Below, piece by piece: positions 26,401-36,309 of a DNA stretch of 64,000 nt. The notes below the pieces were generated by a model. It saw nothing but the letters and a program-made list of their open reading frames with translations. It did no database searches and was not told the origin of the DNA. Source of the stretch: Adineta steineri (lineage: Eukaryota > Rotifera > Eurotatoria > Adinetida > Adinetidae); assembly GCA_905250115.1 (NCBI GenBank), contig CAJNOI010000187.1:105085-169084 (forward strand), given 5' to 3'. Position numbers and translations under genes: made by a program. Numbering within the stretch: the stretch's first letter is position 1; each line of letters opens with the position of its first letter.

Positions 26401-27010
26401 GCGCACTGATTATTTCACCTCGAAAATCGACACGAAGTGTTTCGTCTTGACCCGAAATAGCAGAGGCAATATAAGATAACGGAACAAGATCACCAGATGC
26501 TCCTATTGAACCAAACTCGGGAACCAGCGGAGTCACTCCTTCTGACACGAATCGTACTAATCGCTCGTCCCACAATTGACGGATTCCAGAAGCACCAATA
26601 AGATGAGCGTTGACCCGTAAAATCATGGCTGCTCTAATCGCCTCCAGTGGCATAATGGAACCAGCGCCAGTTTTATGAGCACGAACCAAATTATTTTGTA
26701 ATTCTTCCGCAAATTCCCTGCATACAAGTCGATTAGCAAGACCGCCAAACAAGCTCGTAACTCCATAAAGAGGTTGTGATCCATTTACAATCTCATCAAT
26801 GATGGCGACCGATTCTTCCATTCGACTACAGATACTGACGTCAGTCGATAATTCAGCATTGCAGTAATGTCGAGCAACTTGTACCAATTGTTCTAAAGTG
26901 AGATCCTTACCTTGGATAACGATCGATTTCAGTGTTGCTTCCGGATCATGTTTGGATGTTACGGCATCTTTAGTGTACGCGTTCTGATGGGACGATTCTG
27001 TGTCAGACAT
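23443..27010 (-). CDS. MIO-type aromatic amino-acid ammonia-lyase or aminomutase, three exons
   Basis: Exons 26168-27010, 24402-24648 and 23443-24101 join in frame to 582 aa, close to the usual 520-570 aa of bacterial PAL/HAL. The family removes ammonia from Phe, Tyr or His through a self-made MIO group, or shifts the amine to the beta carbon. Seen: catalytic Tyr in LYGVTSLFGG (Tyr82), MIO triad Ala-Ser-Gly in GSIGASGDLVPLSY (171-173), GLAMLNGTSVM, QDRYSLRCCPQ (316-326), NSANDNP (about 349) and the C-terminal block with GNRAREVN, FPTHAEQYNQNIN and RPYIWDDGEHALDQ. By memory the closest style is cyanobacterial PAL. The selectivity pair is Ala111-His112 (LVRAHKTGAG) instead of Phe-Leu (PAL), His-Leu (TAL) or Ser-His (HAL), so the substrate is open. 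I chose Met at 27010 (MSDTESS) because the upstream in-frame Met lies inside a hairpin repeat. Same strand as the NRPS, 218 bp apart: co-transcription or shared regulation is plausible. Confidence 0.9.
24190..24211. repeat. (CA)n microsatellite
   Basis: About eleven CA dinucleotides in the second intron of the lyase gene. Confidence 0.9.
25127..25218. repeat. Telomere-like G-rich/C-rich hairpin, copy 4
   Basis: Lies in the 1,519-nt first intron of the lyase gene. It begins ATCTTGATGAGGGTGAGG, passes through a run of ten G and GGTGTGGGTGTGG, and ends AACTCAGCCTCAAGAT. The outer ends are inverted copies of ATCTTGAGG, the clearest view of the family's terminal motif. Confidence 0.65.
25814..25840 (+). 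mobile_element. One terminus of a hAT-like MITE
   Basis: CAGTGGCGGATCTAGGATTT matches the terminal inverted repeat sequence common to many hAT-family MITEs. No matching opposite end was found within the next 300 bp, so the element is probably truncated. It lies in the first lyase intron. Confidence 0.5.
25955..25984. repeat. Isolated C-rich arm of the telomere-like repeat family
   Basis: ACCACCCACACCCTCAAGA carries the same end motif as the full hairpins but has no good G-rich partner nearby. It lies 735 bp from copy 4 in the same intron. Confidence 0.5.
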
Positions 27011-27114
27011 ATTTGAGTTTTGGGACGACGATGATATATTGAGCAGTATGAAAAATATTCTAACTAGCACAAATACAATTGAGATACACTCAGCACAAAA
27101 ACCGAGTAAAAAAT

Positions 27115-27291
27115 GAAATTCTTTTTTTATATATGGTTCAATAGAACTCGTCGAGCTGGTCACAAGCACCAGCTTTTAACCTCTTTCTGATTGATTTTTC
27201 TGGCAAAAAATTAATCACAAAGAGGTTAAAAGATGGTATCTATGGTCAGCTCGACGAGTTCTATTGAATCATATATAAAAAAAGGAATTTC
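27115..27291. repeat. Inverted repeat (hairpin) just upstream of the lyase start
   Basis: Arms of about 78 bp (27115-27194 and 27214-27291) pair around a loop of about 19 bp; the shared core is CAATAGAACTCGTCGAGCTG. The inner edge lies 105 bp upstream of the chosen lyase start codon, so it falls in the promoter or 5' leader. It may be a small foldback element. If transcribed it would form a strong RNA hairpin. Confidence 0.8.
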
Positions 27292-27500
27292 ATGATGCCA
27301 ATTAACCACAAAACTTTTTGAGCCTTCTTACTAATTGTTTATTGTTGATCTAGAACAAAAAATGAATTTTTTATATTATTCTAGTAGTAAATATTTTGCG
27401 TCAGACTGATTCTTTTTATTATCTTTTGACCTATTTCATATCAAGAAACCATTTTGAACATCATTAGATGTAAACTTAAGGAAGATCTAAGCTATCATGT

Positions 27501-27588
27501 ATGGGTGTCGTTTTGGATGCGGGTGTGAGTGTGGTTATGGTGGGGGTGTGTTGTAGAGAGACGACTAGTATCCACACTCACACCCATT
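27501..27588. repeat. Telomere-like G-rich/C-rich hairpin, copy 5
   Basis: ATGGGTGTCG opens a G-rich arm with GCGGGTGTGAGTGTGG and GGTGGGGGTGTG; after about 25 bp the C-rich arm TCCACACTCACACCCAT closes it. The outermost ATGGGTGT and ACACCCAT are exact reverse complements. Confidence 0.7.
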
Positions 27589-27649
27589 AAAATAAAAATT
27601 TATTTTTGAATGGTAATTTGATAAAAACCATTGAAGATCAAATAGACTT

Positions 27650-28155
27650 GAATTTTGTGGAATTTCAAATTGATATTCATTTAATTTAATTTAATTATAA
27701 TTTTTGATGAGATTTGTTGAAACAATTCATTTAATAATTTTGTTACTTATAATGAATGTGTTGGAAATGTCATTTCAATTATATTTTTCATTGGGTTTTG
27801 ATCTTTATTAGTTATAATTATATTTAAAACAAATTGTGGAAAATTTCTTTTCCATTGACGTATAAAAGAAGTTTGTTTAAATATTTGTTGATAATAAACA
27901 AGTATTGGTTGAATTAATATCGAACCATAAACAATTGTAAGTTCATCACTTTGATATTGGTTAAGTACAGATGAACTATGAGAAATTAATTGACTAATTA
28001 TTTCTCGAATATAATTATTCGAATTTTACATAATAAATTTGATAAAGAAACTTCTCCTTCAAGTAAACAATCATAATGATGAAGGCGAGCACCAAGATAA
28101 ATTAAATCTACAGATGCATCTTTCGTTATGAAACCATCATGTTGACCTTTGGCTT
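27650..28155 (-). pseudogene. Unassigned coding remnant downstream of the NRPS-2 relic
   Basis: On the minus strand one frame reads AKGQHDGFITKDASVDLIYL and continues as GARLHHYDCLLEGEVSL; after frame changes it continues through LTIVYGSILIQPILVYYQQ and NPMKNIIEMTFPTHSL to a stop near 27750. Amino-acid composition and continuity suggest former protein, but stops and shifts break it. I do not recognise the family. By position it could be the C-terminal end of the NRPS-2 relic. Confidence 0.4.
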
Positions 28156-28339
28156 AAATAAATAAATATGAATTTAATTTAATTTAATTTAAATAACTTA
28201 CAACGAATTTATTTAATAAGAGTAGAAAATGATGATTGACGAATATTTTTTAAGTATACTATATCATTATCGATTAAATCTTAAACTATATTTGTCAATT
28301 GACAATGAATATGATCCACTTTTTTCCTTTAGTTTTTTT

Positions 28340-31310
28340 TAAATATCTTCAAGATATTGGTGAAAATCAAATTTGCTTTATTAAAAATTCTTCTGGTATT
28401 CTTGATTTAACTGGAATATTTGATAATGTAATAAATTGTTAATATCGATGATAAAGTTCAATAAATAGAAGTGAATGATCACCAATACTAAAGAAATTTT
28501 CAGTTATTGAAATTTGTTGACCAATACGTCGAAGAATTTCACACCAAATATCATGTATCTGTTTTGTAATTGATTTTGTGGAAGACTTGAACTGTTTTCT
28601 AATGCTGTTGTTAATGATGATGACGTTGATGAGAGAGTCAATAATGATAAATCTGGTGGTGGAACACGTTTTCGATCTACTTTTCCATTTGGATTTAAAG
28701 GTAGTTTTTCAAGTATAACAAATATTGATGGAATCATATGTGATGGCAGATCAGATTGACAATGTTGACGTAATTGTTCAACATTAATCTCATCACTTTG
28801 AACATAAGCAATAAGATGATTTTTATGTCATTTGATAACAATACATGTAGTAATGAATGTTAACATAAGTAAACATTGTACAATTTCTTGTAATTCAATA
28901 CGTTGTCCACGTAATTTCACTTGAAAATCTCTCCGACCGACATAATGAATTAATCCATTGCTATTCATTCGAACAAGATCACCTGTTTTATAAATATTTA
29001 TTCATTAATATTAATCATTATTTTAGCTGTTAAATCATCACAACCAAGATATCCAGCAAAAACACCAACACCTCCAACAACTAGTTCTCCTTCCTGTTCA
29101 ATACCAACAGTTTGTAAAAACATGTCTAATATTAAAAATTGATAATCAGGAAGAGATTGACCTATTGGAATATTTGTTTGATCTTTATTTAGATCAATTA
29201 GACGATTGATACAATTAATAGTAATTTCAGCTGGATCATAATGATTTCGAATTCGACAATCACTTCTCACTTGACTTTTTAATAAATCAACTAGTTTATT
29301 GTTAAGAACTTCACCTATGATAGAATAAGTCGAAAAGAATATGATAATAATATAACAATTAGTAACCACCACTGCATACAGTTCGTAACCATTGTACTGA
29401 TGATTTTCGATTAGTAGTATTGAGAAAATTAAATAGACTATTCCATAAAGATGGAACAGCTTGTATAACAGTAATCTGTTTTTCATTCAATACTCCTGCA
29501 AGATAATCTAAATCCATATGACCTTGTGGTCGAAGTATTATTAACGTAGCTCCAATAGTTAATGTACCAACAAGACTTAATAGGTAATTATCAAAAAAAT
29601 ATCGAGCTATCCGTATTATTGTATTAGTTTTTGTTAATATATCAGGACGAACAAATAAGCGTAAAAATTGAGTGAAATTTCGATGACGTAGTTGAACCTA
29701 ATAAAAGATAAATACAAATAGCCAAAAAAAAAGATATTATACAAACCGCTTTCGGAATATCAGTTGATCCACTAGTAAAAATTACAAAGAGAATATTTTC
29801 TGGTGTTATTGGTACATCTGACATTTGAGTCAGATGAATACTAGTAGAATTTTCTTCATTATTTATAATTGTATCAATATTTAAAGTTATAATATCGATT
29901 TCAAAAAGAATACGTGTAGACGAATGAACAAGAACTAGATGACTTCGAGTTTCTTTCATAAGAATTTGTAGACGTTGTGAACGATCTTGTGATGATAAAG
30001 GACAATAGGCACTGCCAGCCATACTAATTGATAAAATGCCAATGACCTAAAGAGAAATGAAGGATATATTATACACATATTATTGCAAACAATATTTTTT
30101 AAATATATTTACCATAGATAAACTTCGCTCTATACATTGACAAATGATATCACTTAATTTCACATTGTATTTATTCAATAAGACGAGAGAAAGTTGTTGA
30201 ACATAATATGAAAGTTCTGTATATGTTAATGATTGTTCATCAAGTTCAACAGCTATTTTTTGTGGATGTTGTATTACTTGATAAATAAATTCATGATGCA
30301 TATAAGTGACAGAAGGAAACAATACTTGTGTATTATTCATTGATTGTATAAGTAATCTTTCATTCGGTAGCATTATTGATATTTCATAAATTGATTTATT
30401 CTTCGTCATATTATTAATAGATGTAAACAAGTCATATAATATTGACTGAAATTGTTGTGAAATCTTATTTATCGTCTCTTGATTGAATAAATCGAGTGAT
30501 GCATTAATTATACATGAGAATTGATTTATGTTGAGATCATATTGAATAGTAAGAACGAAATCAAACTTGTTTACATCTTCATCTTCATCCATTACAATTG
30601 ATAATGGAATACTACAAAGTTCACTATCACCAGTCATTATTTTCTTCTCAATTGTGATAAAATCAAAAGATATATCAAGCAATGTAGGTTTTAAACTATC
30701 AGAATGTTGTGCAAGAATATGTTGAAGAGGAAAATATAAATATTTCATACAATTTGTTGCCATTTCTTGAACATACTCAACTAATTGATGAAATGAATCA
30801 TGACGATCTAATTGACATCGTAATGGAATAAGATTATCATATAGTCCAATGATTGATTTAAGTTCATCTTTATATCGAGTATGTGTATTCATTCCAATAC
30901 ATATATCTCTTTCTCTATTAGTTAACTTAAATAAGAACATATAATAAGCGGTAAGTGCTAGATGCTGAGGTTTTATTATTGTTTGTTAATGCATAATTAA
31001 GAAAATCATATGAAAGATCTTGACCAAAATCAAATGAGATTGATGTTCCACGACCACTTCGATGCTCATTTGAGAGACGATGTCGATCATAGGGTAATGA
31101 TTGAAAGCGAACCTTGTTTGATTATCAATGGTGCCAAAATATTATGAACAGGCAGGTCGGAAGAATGAAAATAAGTTTGTTCCTGAAGCCAAATTCGTTG
31201 TTGAACAAATGAAGCAACAGATTCTGTTCGTCCTGAAGTTTTAAGTTATGGTTCTTTGTGTGCATTTGTTCCTGCTGCTAGTCGATTACATGAAAGCATT
31301 GTATAATAAA
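28340..31310 (-). pseudogene. Nonribosomal peptide synthetase relic NRPS-2 (C-A-T)
   Basis: Homologous to the C2-A2 part of the intact NRPS. A condensation N-terminus (ASFVQQRIWLQEQ, about 31160-31210) jumps directly to LPYDRHRLSNEHRSGRG, so most of the first lobe with HHxxxD is deleted. The second lobe (30120-31090) and the adenylation core are readable: FTSGSTDIPKA, an FD motif in YFFDNYLLSL, and NPNGKVDRK. It is broken by a stop and frame change before the GDLVRM block (about 28985-29000), a TGG-to-TGA change in the VIK*HKN segment (about 28828) and others. The carrier motif reads FFSIGDHSLL (GGHS became GDHS). Introns occur at the same codon boundaries as in the intact gene, showing a common intron-bearing ancestor. 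Confidence 0.85.
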
Positions 31311-34300
31311 GTAATAAATTAATAATATAAAATAAGAAGCTTAATAAAATCTACAAATTAAAAAGAAGATGAGGAAAAGTAAATAGATATTTCAAAATAT
31401 GAAATAAGAATATGATCACATCATATGAGAATGATATTATTACCAAAAGTACGATAAACCAATGTACAATCTTCTTATAATACTCCGAAATGAAACAAGA
31501 GAATTGATTGAGTAGCTATGGTTTTATATTAGATAATAAAAAAAATATTAATTTAATGCTGTTAGTAAGTTAACTAATTATTATAGATTTTAACAAAAAA
31601 AGATTTCCACAACAAATAACGTATTATCATAAGTAAATGTAGAATTATACTGATACTGTTTCCTATTAATCGTATTTATGAAGGATGTCTTTGAAATAAC
31701 AAGTTACTGTAAATTATTGTACATACAGTGGTTATAAAATGGTGAAATAGTCTGACAACAGGATTCTTCTTTATCTTACTCTAGTGCAAAGATTAATGAA
31801 TTTCTAACGATTCATATTCATATAATCTTGAAGTAGATACGAAAACACCTTACCATTTTCAATTTCTATGCTACTAAAGAGACTTTATTTTTTTTGTATC
31901 GAAAAAAACAGTTTTATAATTAATGTGAAAATCATTTTTAGTATGCTTTCTCTATTTGAATAATCAATAACTCTGTTTTAAAGAGTCCGTTTCAAAGGAA
32001 CTAAGTCTATTTTTATAAAACATTAAGTTACTTTAAAAATTCAAATTTCGAAATTAAAAGAATTACTACAGAAGTTTTCACGAAAAACCTTAGTATTGCA
32101 ATTTCATTTGTAAATCTTAATAAGAATTTATATTATAAAATCATGTCCAGCTAAGATTTTTTGTCAAAATTCTATACAAAAACTTACTGGTTTCGAATTG
32201 TAATTTATCAAAGTAGTTTTAAGTGAAAGATTTCTATAGCAGATCAAAACTTCTATTCTTTGGAATCGCTTTCTTTCAACACGAGTTGCTAATTGCTCAG
32301 AGAAACCTACTTTATGTAATAAATTTTGACAATATATGTTTGCTAAGACTCTTCTCTACGAGTAAGAGAATATTGAATTTTTTCTTCTATCACTCTATAT
32401 ATTGAGAAAATGTTCTCTATTAATGAAAAAAATCGAATATATATCTAATAAAGAGCAATAATAATAAGATCACGTAGGCGAAGTTGGCTTCATATTCGAT
32501 TACGTAATTTAAATTCATTTCTACTAATAGTTTAATATCATATAAAAAATGTTTTCCAATCCGATCATCTTAAAAGTCACTATTCAGACTTTTTAAATAA
32601 GAATAATCAAAGTATTTTATTCTAAAATGTCAGATAAAAAGAATTTGATTCTCTCGAAATGTTTAAATAGTTATTTAAGATATAAGATAAAATTAAAATA
32701 ATCAAATTCTTCTTTATCTTATTTTCTATTAATATCAATTTGAAATGAAATATTTTCTTTATCAGAATAAACTTAACTCTATTCTTCGTTGCTCAAATAT
32801 CACAATAGAAATATTTTATTTTTCAGTCTTTAATTGTAATTGTAAGATTAGTGTAAGAGATGGTTTGCTACATAAAAGTCGTTTTATTTAGATATTTGAA
32901 AATATTCTAACAGACACGTTCTTTTCCACGTGGTTGCGTTTTGTTATTTTGTTCGTAACGACAAAAAAATATTTCTAACGCTTATAATTATCGTTTTTTC
33001 TTGTTCCATCAAACAGCCATCTATAAGGTCACTCTTCCTTACGTTTAGATTTTAATATTATCGTTGATTGCTCTTATTGAAACTTATATGCGGTCAAGAA
33101 AACTAATGAACCAAGACGAGTAAATAAGCCATGAAAAGAAAAGAGAAAAATAATTCTTTTTTTATCGATTTTATTTATGGAAGAAAAATCAAGTCAATTT
33201 TTAAATACAATCAAAATCTTTATTTATTTATTTTGCAATATAGAATCAATTATCTTAGATTTTTTAACTATTTCGATTCCCGATGATTTCTCCATCGACA
33301 TCATTTTTTTATCATCAGAACCATCTGAAATTCAGCGATCTATTATACATGATCGGTAATTCTGTAAATTAGTTTGAGATTTTTTAACTTCGCAAAGAAT
33401 AAAATAATAAGTGTGAGTTATTTATTGAGTTAAAACTGATTTAATAAATGATATAGTCAAGAAATCTTCGCCTTATATTCTAATAATTGTCAAGTTATCA
33501 TCAAAATAAAAAAAGATAATGATGCTTATTTATTTCAAATTTTTATTTTAAACACTACTAACTTACATTTGTTTTATCTAACTTCTATGATAATAGACGG
33601 GTATGATTAACGATAAGTGTAAATATGATGTATTTGAAAAGATCTATTCTAGTATCAAATCCATCTTTTTCGTTTCAAGCGCATCATTTGTAAGATATCT
33701 TTTTTTCTTTCGAAATGAAATCAATATTGATTTTTATATGCGCACATATATCGACCTTTTCATATTGTATAGAAGCCAAAGATAAAGAAATGATTATCTA
33801 TTTTTAATATATACTTTAAGAAAATAATTCTAATTAATTGTTTGTTGATACATTATATTTACCGTCAATCCTTCAGCTCCTATTCTGTTAAATAAAAAAT
33901 AACTTCGACATATATTCATAAAAGATAATGAAAAAGTTATTACAATATTCGCTTAAATAAAATAAATAAAAAAATTATTAGTGTTACACGAAATATTACG
34001 CAAGATTTTTTTAATTTCTAATTCTCTTAAAATATTACAGCTTGACTTGAAACATTATTCATTCTATTTAACTATTGTTCATATTATCACCATTAGAAAA
34101 TAAATCCTATAAAAAACTCCGACGAGTTTCATCGTTACATCCTATGTCATGAAAATCATGTTTAATCATCGATTTTAGTAATCAATTCTAAACTACAAAT
34201 TTATTATTTATGAATTTATAAATTGAAGAGTCAGATATAATCACAGACATTTGAAGCAAAAAAAGATTCTTTTTGTTATGAATGTGACTACTATGACATA

Positions 34301-35978
34301 AATGACATCGAATAATTTAAAAAAAAAAAGATCGTACTATAAGCCTTGTCATCACAATCATTCGTTTTAAAACGATTTTTTGCGACCAGGCGTAGTTTAT
34401 TTTAAATGATTCTATATTAATCTATAATTCTACTTCTCACTTATGTTTTTTCATTCTTTTCTCGAGATTTTTAATTGATGAGCGATGATAAATATGCACA
34501 GAAGCCTTTCACAAATAAACAAAAACAACTCATCGTTTTTAAGGAATTTTTTCCTCCCTTTATCAAATTGCATATAGGGTTATTGTTTATCTATTTTATT
34601 ACATAATTTCTATGCAGAAATTAATGTGAATATTTAATTTTATAATAAAAACATTGCTCAATTAGTTAAACTAGTACTAAGACCTTCAAAATTGAACGAT
34701 AAAATAAAAGTTCACGTGTAAATAATCTCATAGTTTACCGCTAAAATGAAGAAGAAAATCATTGACGATTAACTACTGATTTTGAGTACATAGGATAATT
34801 TTCTTACAACCAAGATCAGTTGTAATTGACAAGAAAATTTCTTATTATACAGACAAGAATAAACATTAAGACAAAAAGTATCCAAAAAAATTCCACATTA
34901 AATGTATTGTGCACTAATTAACGTGATTTAATCTCAAATTTTTTTGATTTGGATTCTTAACGTTCTTTATTAGTCGCTATTTTTCTTATCCTTGATAAAT
35001 CTATTTAGAAATAACTATATAAAAAGAATTAATAAATACTTTCATATTTTCAGTATGGTTATCAATAGGAATTATGTTTAAATAGAAATATCGAGAAGAA
35101 CAATCGAAAAAACTCTTCATCTAAGATTTAATATTTTTATTGAGCTTTTCTTCTATCTGAAAATATTCTTCGAACTTATGTCAAATATATTGATCATTCT
35201 TATCATTGATTTATGCTCATTCTATTTAGTTTTATATCGAAATATTGAAGAATTCGTTAGAAAATAACAGTTTTCTTTTAATATGAATGTCAAATAGACA
35301 GTAAAGATAATATATATTCATCCTCAAGACAATTAACTATCCATATTATATCAACAATTGCTCATTATCTCTTATCGAATAAATTAAACACTAAAAATCT
35401 TCATATCAAGTTTGTGACATTAAAGTTCATGATGATAATGATAGATCAAATATTTCTATTGATACAATCAATCATTACATGAACCTTAGATTCAATTTCA
35501 TCTATTTTCTTAAATAAACAAGAGAAATATAGAAAATATTTCGATAAATCAAGTAAACGAATACTATTCTATGTTTAAATAACGATGATCATTATTTCTA
35601 GCATTTACTTAAATGAATATTCGTTCAATTTATTTCTTTTATTCCTATCGAAATTATTAAAAGAGAAGACAAAAATTAAGAAGAGAATAACAAACACACA
35701 TCGATGATACATATATCCTATTACTGCACAGTGGGTTCACATAAAAGAGTAGGTGAAGATGTAGCTCTGGATAGACATGCACCAAACTCAAATTCAAACT
35801 CAAACCGAAGCGGACTGACAATTTAGATTTGAATTTAAGTTTAGATCTAGTAGTAAGATTAACGAAGTGTTTTTATTTCTAGCTTATATCTATATTCGTT
35901 TAGTTTATCTCTTTCTTACACTAGTTAATCACATGTGACTATAACACAAAGAAGTATCGATCAGCGTTATTAGGATCG
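31311..35978. other. AT-rich gene-poor region
   Basis: About 4.7 kb between the NRPS-2 relic and the PKS-2 relic. I find no convincing protein, RNA gene or transposon end; open frames are all about 60 codons and low in complexity. Confidence 0.5.
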
Positions 35979-36041
35979 ATTGTGGGTGTGGATATGACTG
36001 AAAAAGAAGAAGAGACATACATCCACACCCATTTTCAAGAT
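35979..36041. repeat. Telomere-like G-rich/C-rich hairpin, copy 6
   Basis: ATTGTGGGTGTGGATATGAC pairs imperfectly with CATACATCCACACCCATTTT around a spacer of about 15 bp; CAAGAT follows directly. It is the shortest and cleanest copy. Confidence 0.7.
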
Positions 36042-36309
36042 TTTGTTATGTTTCAAAGTAACATAGTAGAGCTTTCGATCTATAATTAAAGTTATTATTA
36101 AAGCAAATTTATGAAAAAAGGTGAAAAACATCAACGAACATCTTTTTTTTTCTTTTCTTTCGAGTAGACCTATAAATGAATATTACGATGCGATCGAAAT
36201 ATGTTCTCGTACATTACAATGGTTATCAATAGTCGAAACAGAACGAAAAGAAAAAAAAGAAAAGAAAAGAAAAAAAAGAAAAGAAAATATGAAATATGAT
36301 TACCTTCTA

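Noticed and set aside
27011-27169. N-terminal extension of the lyase from Met at 27169 with a hydrophobic stretch
   Set aside because: The extension begins inside the hairpin repeat, lacks counterparts in the family, and the lyase is cytosolic in all cases I know; Met at 27010 is preferred.
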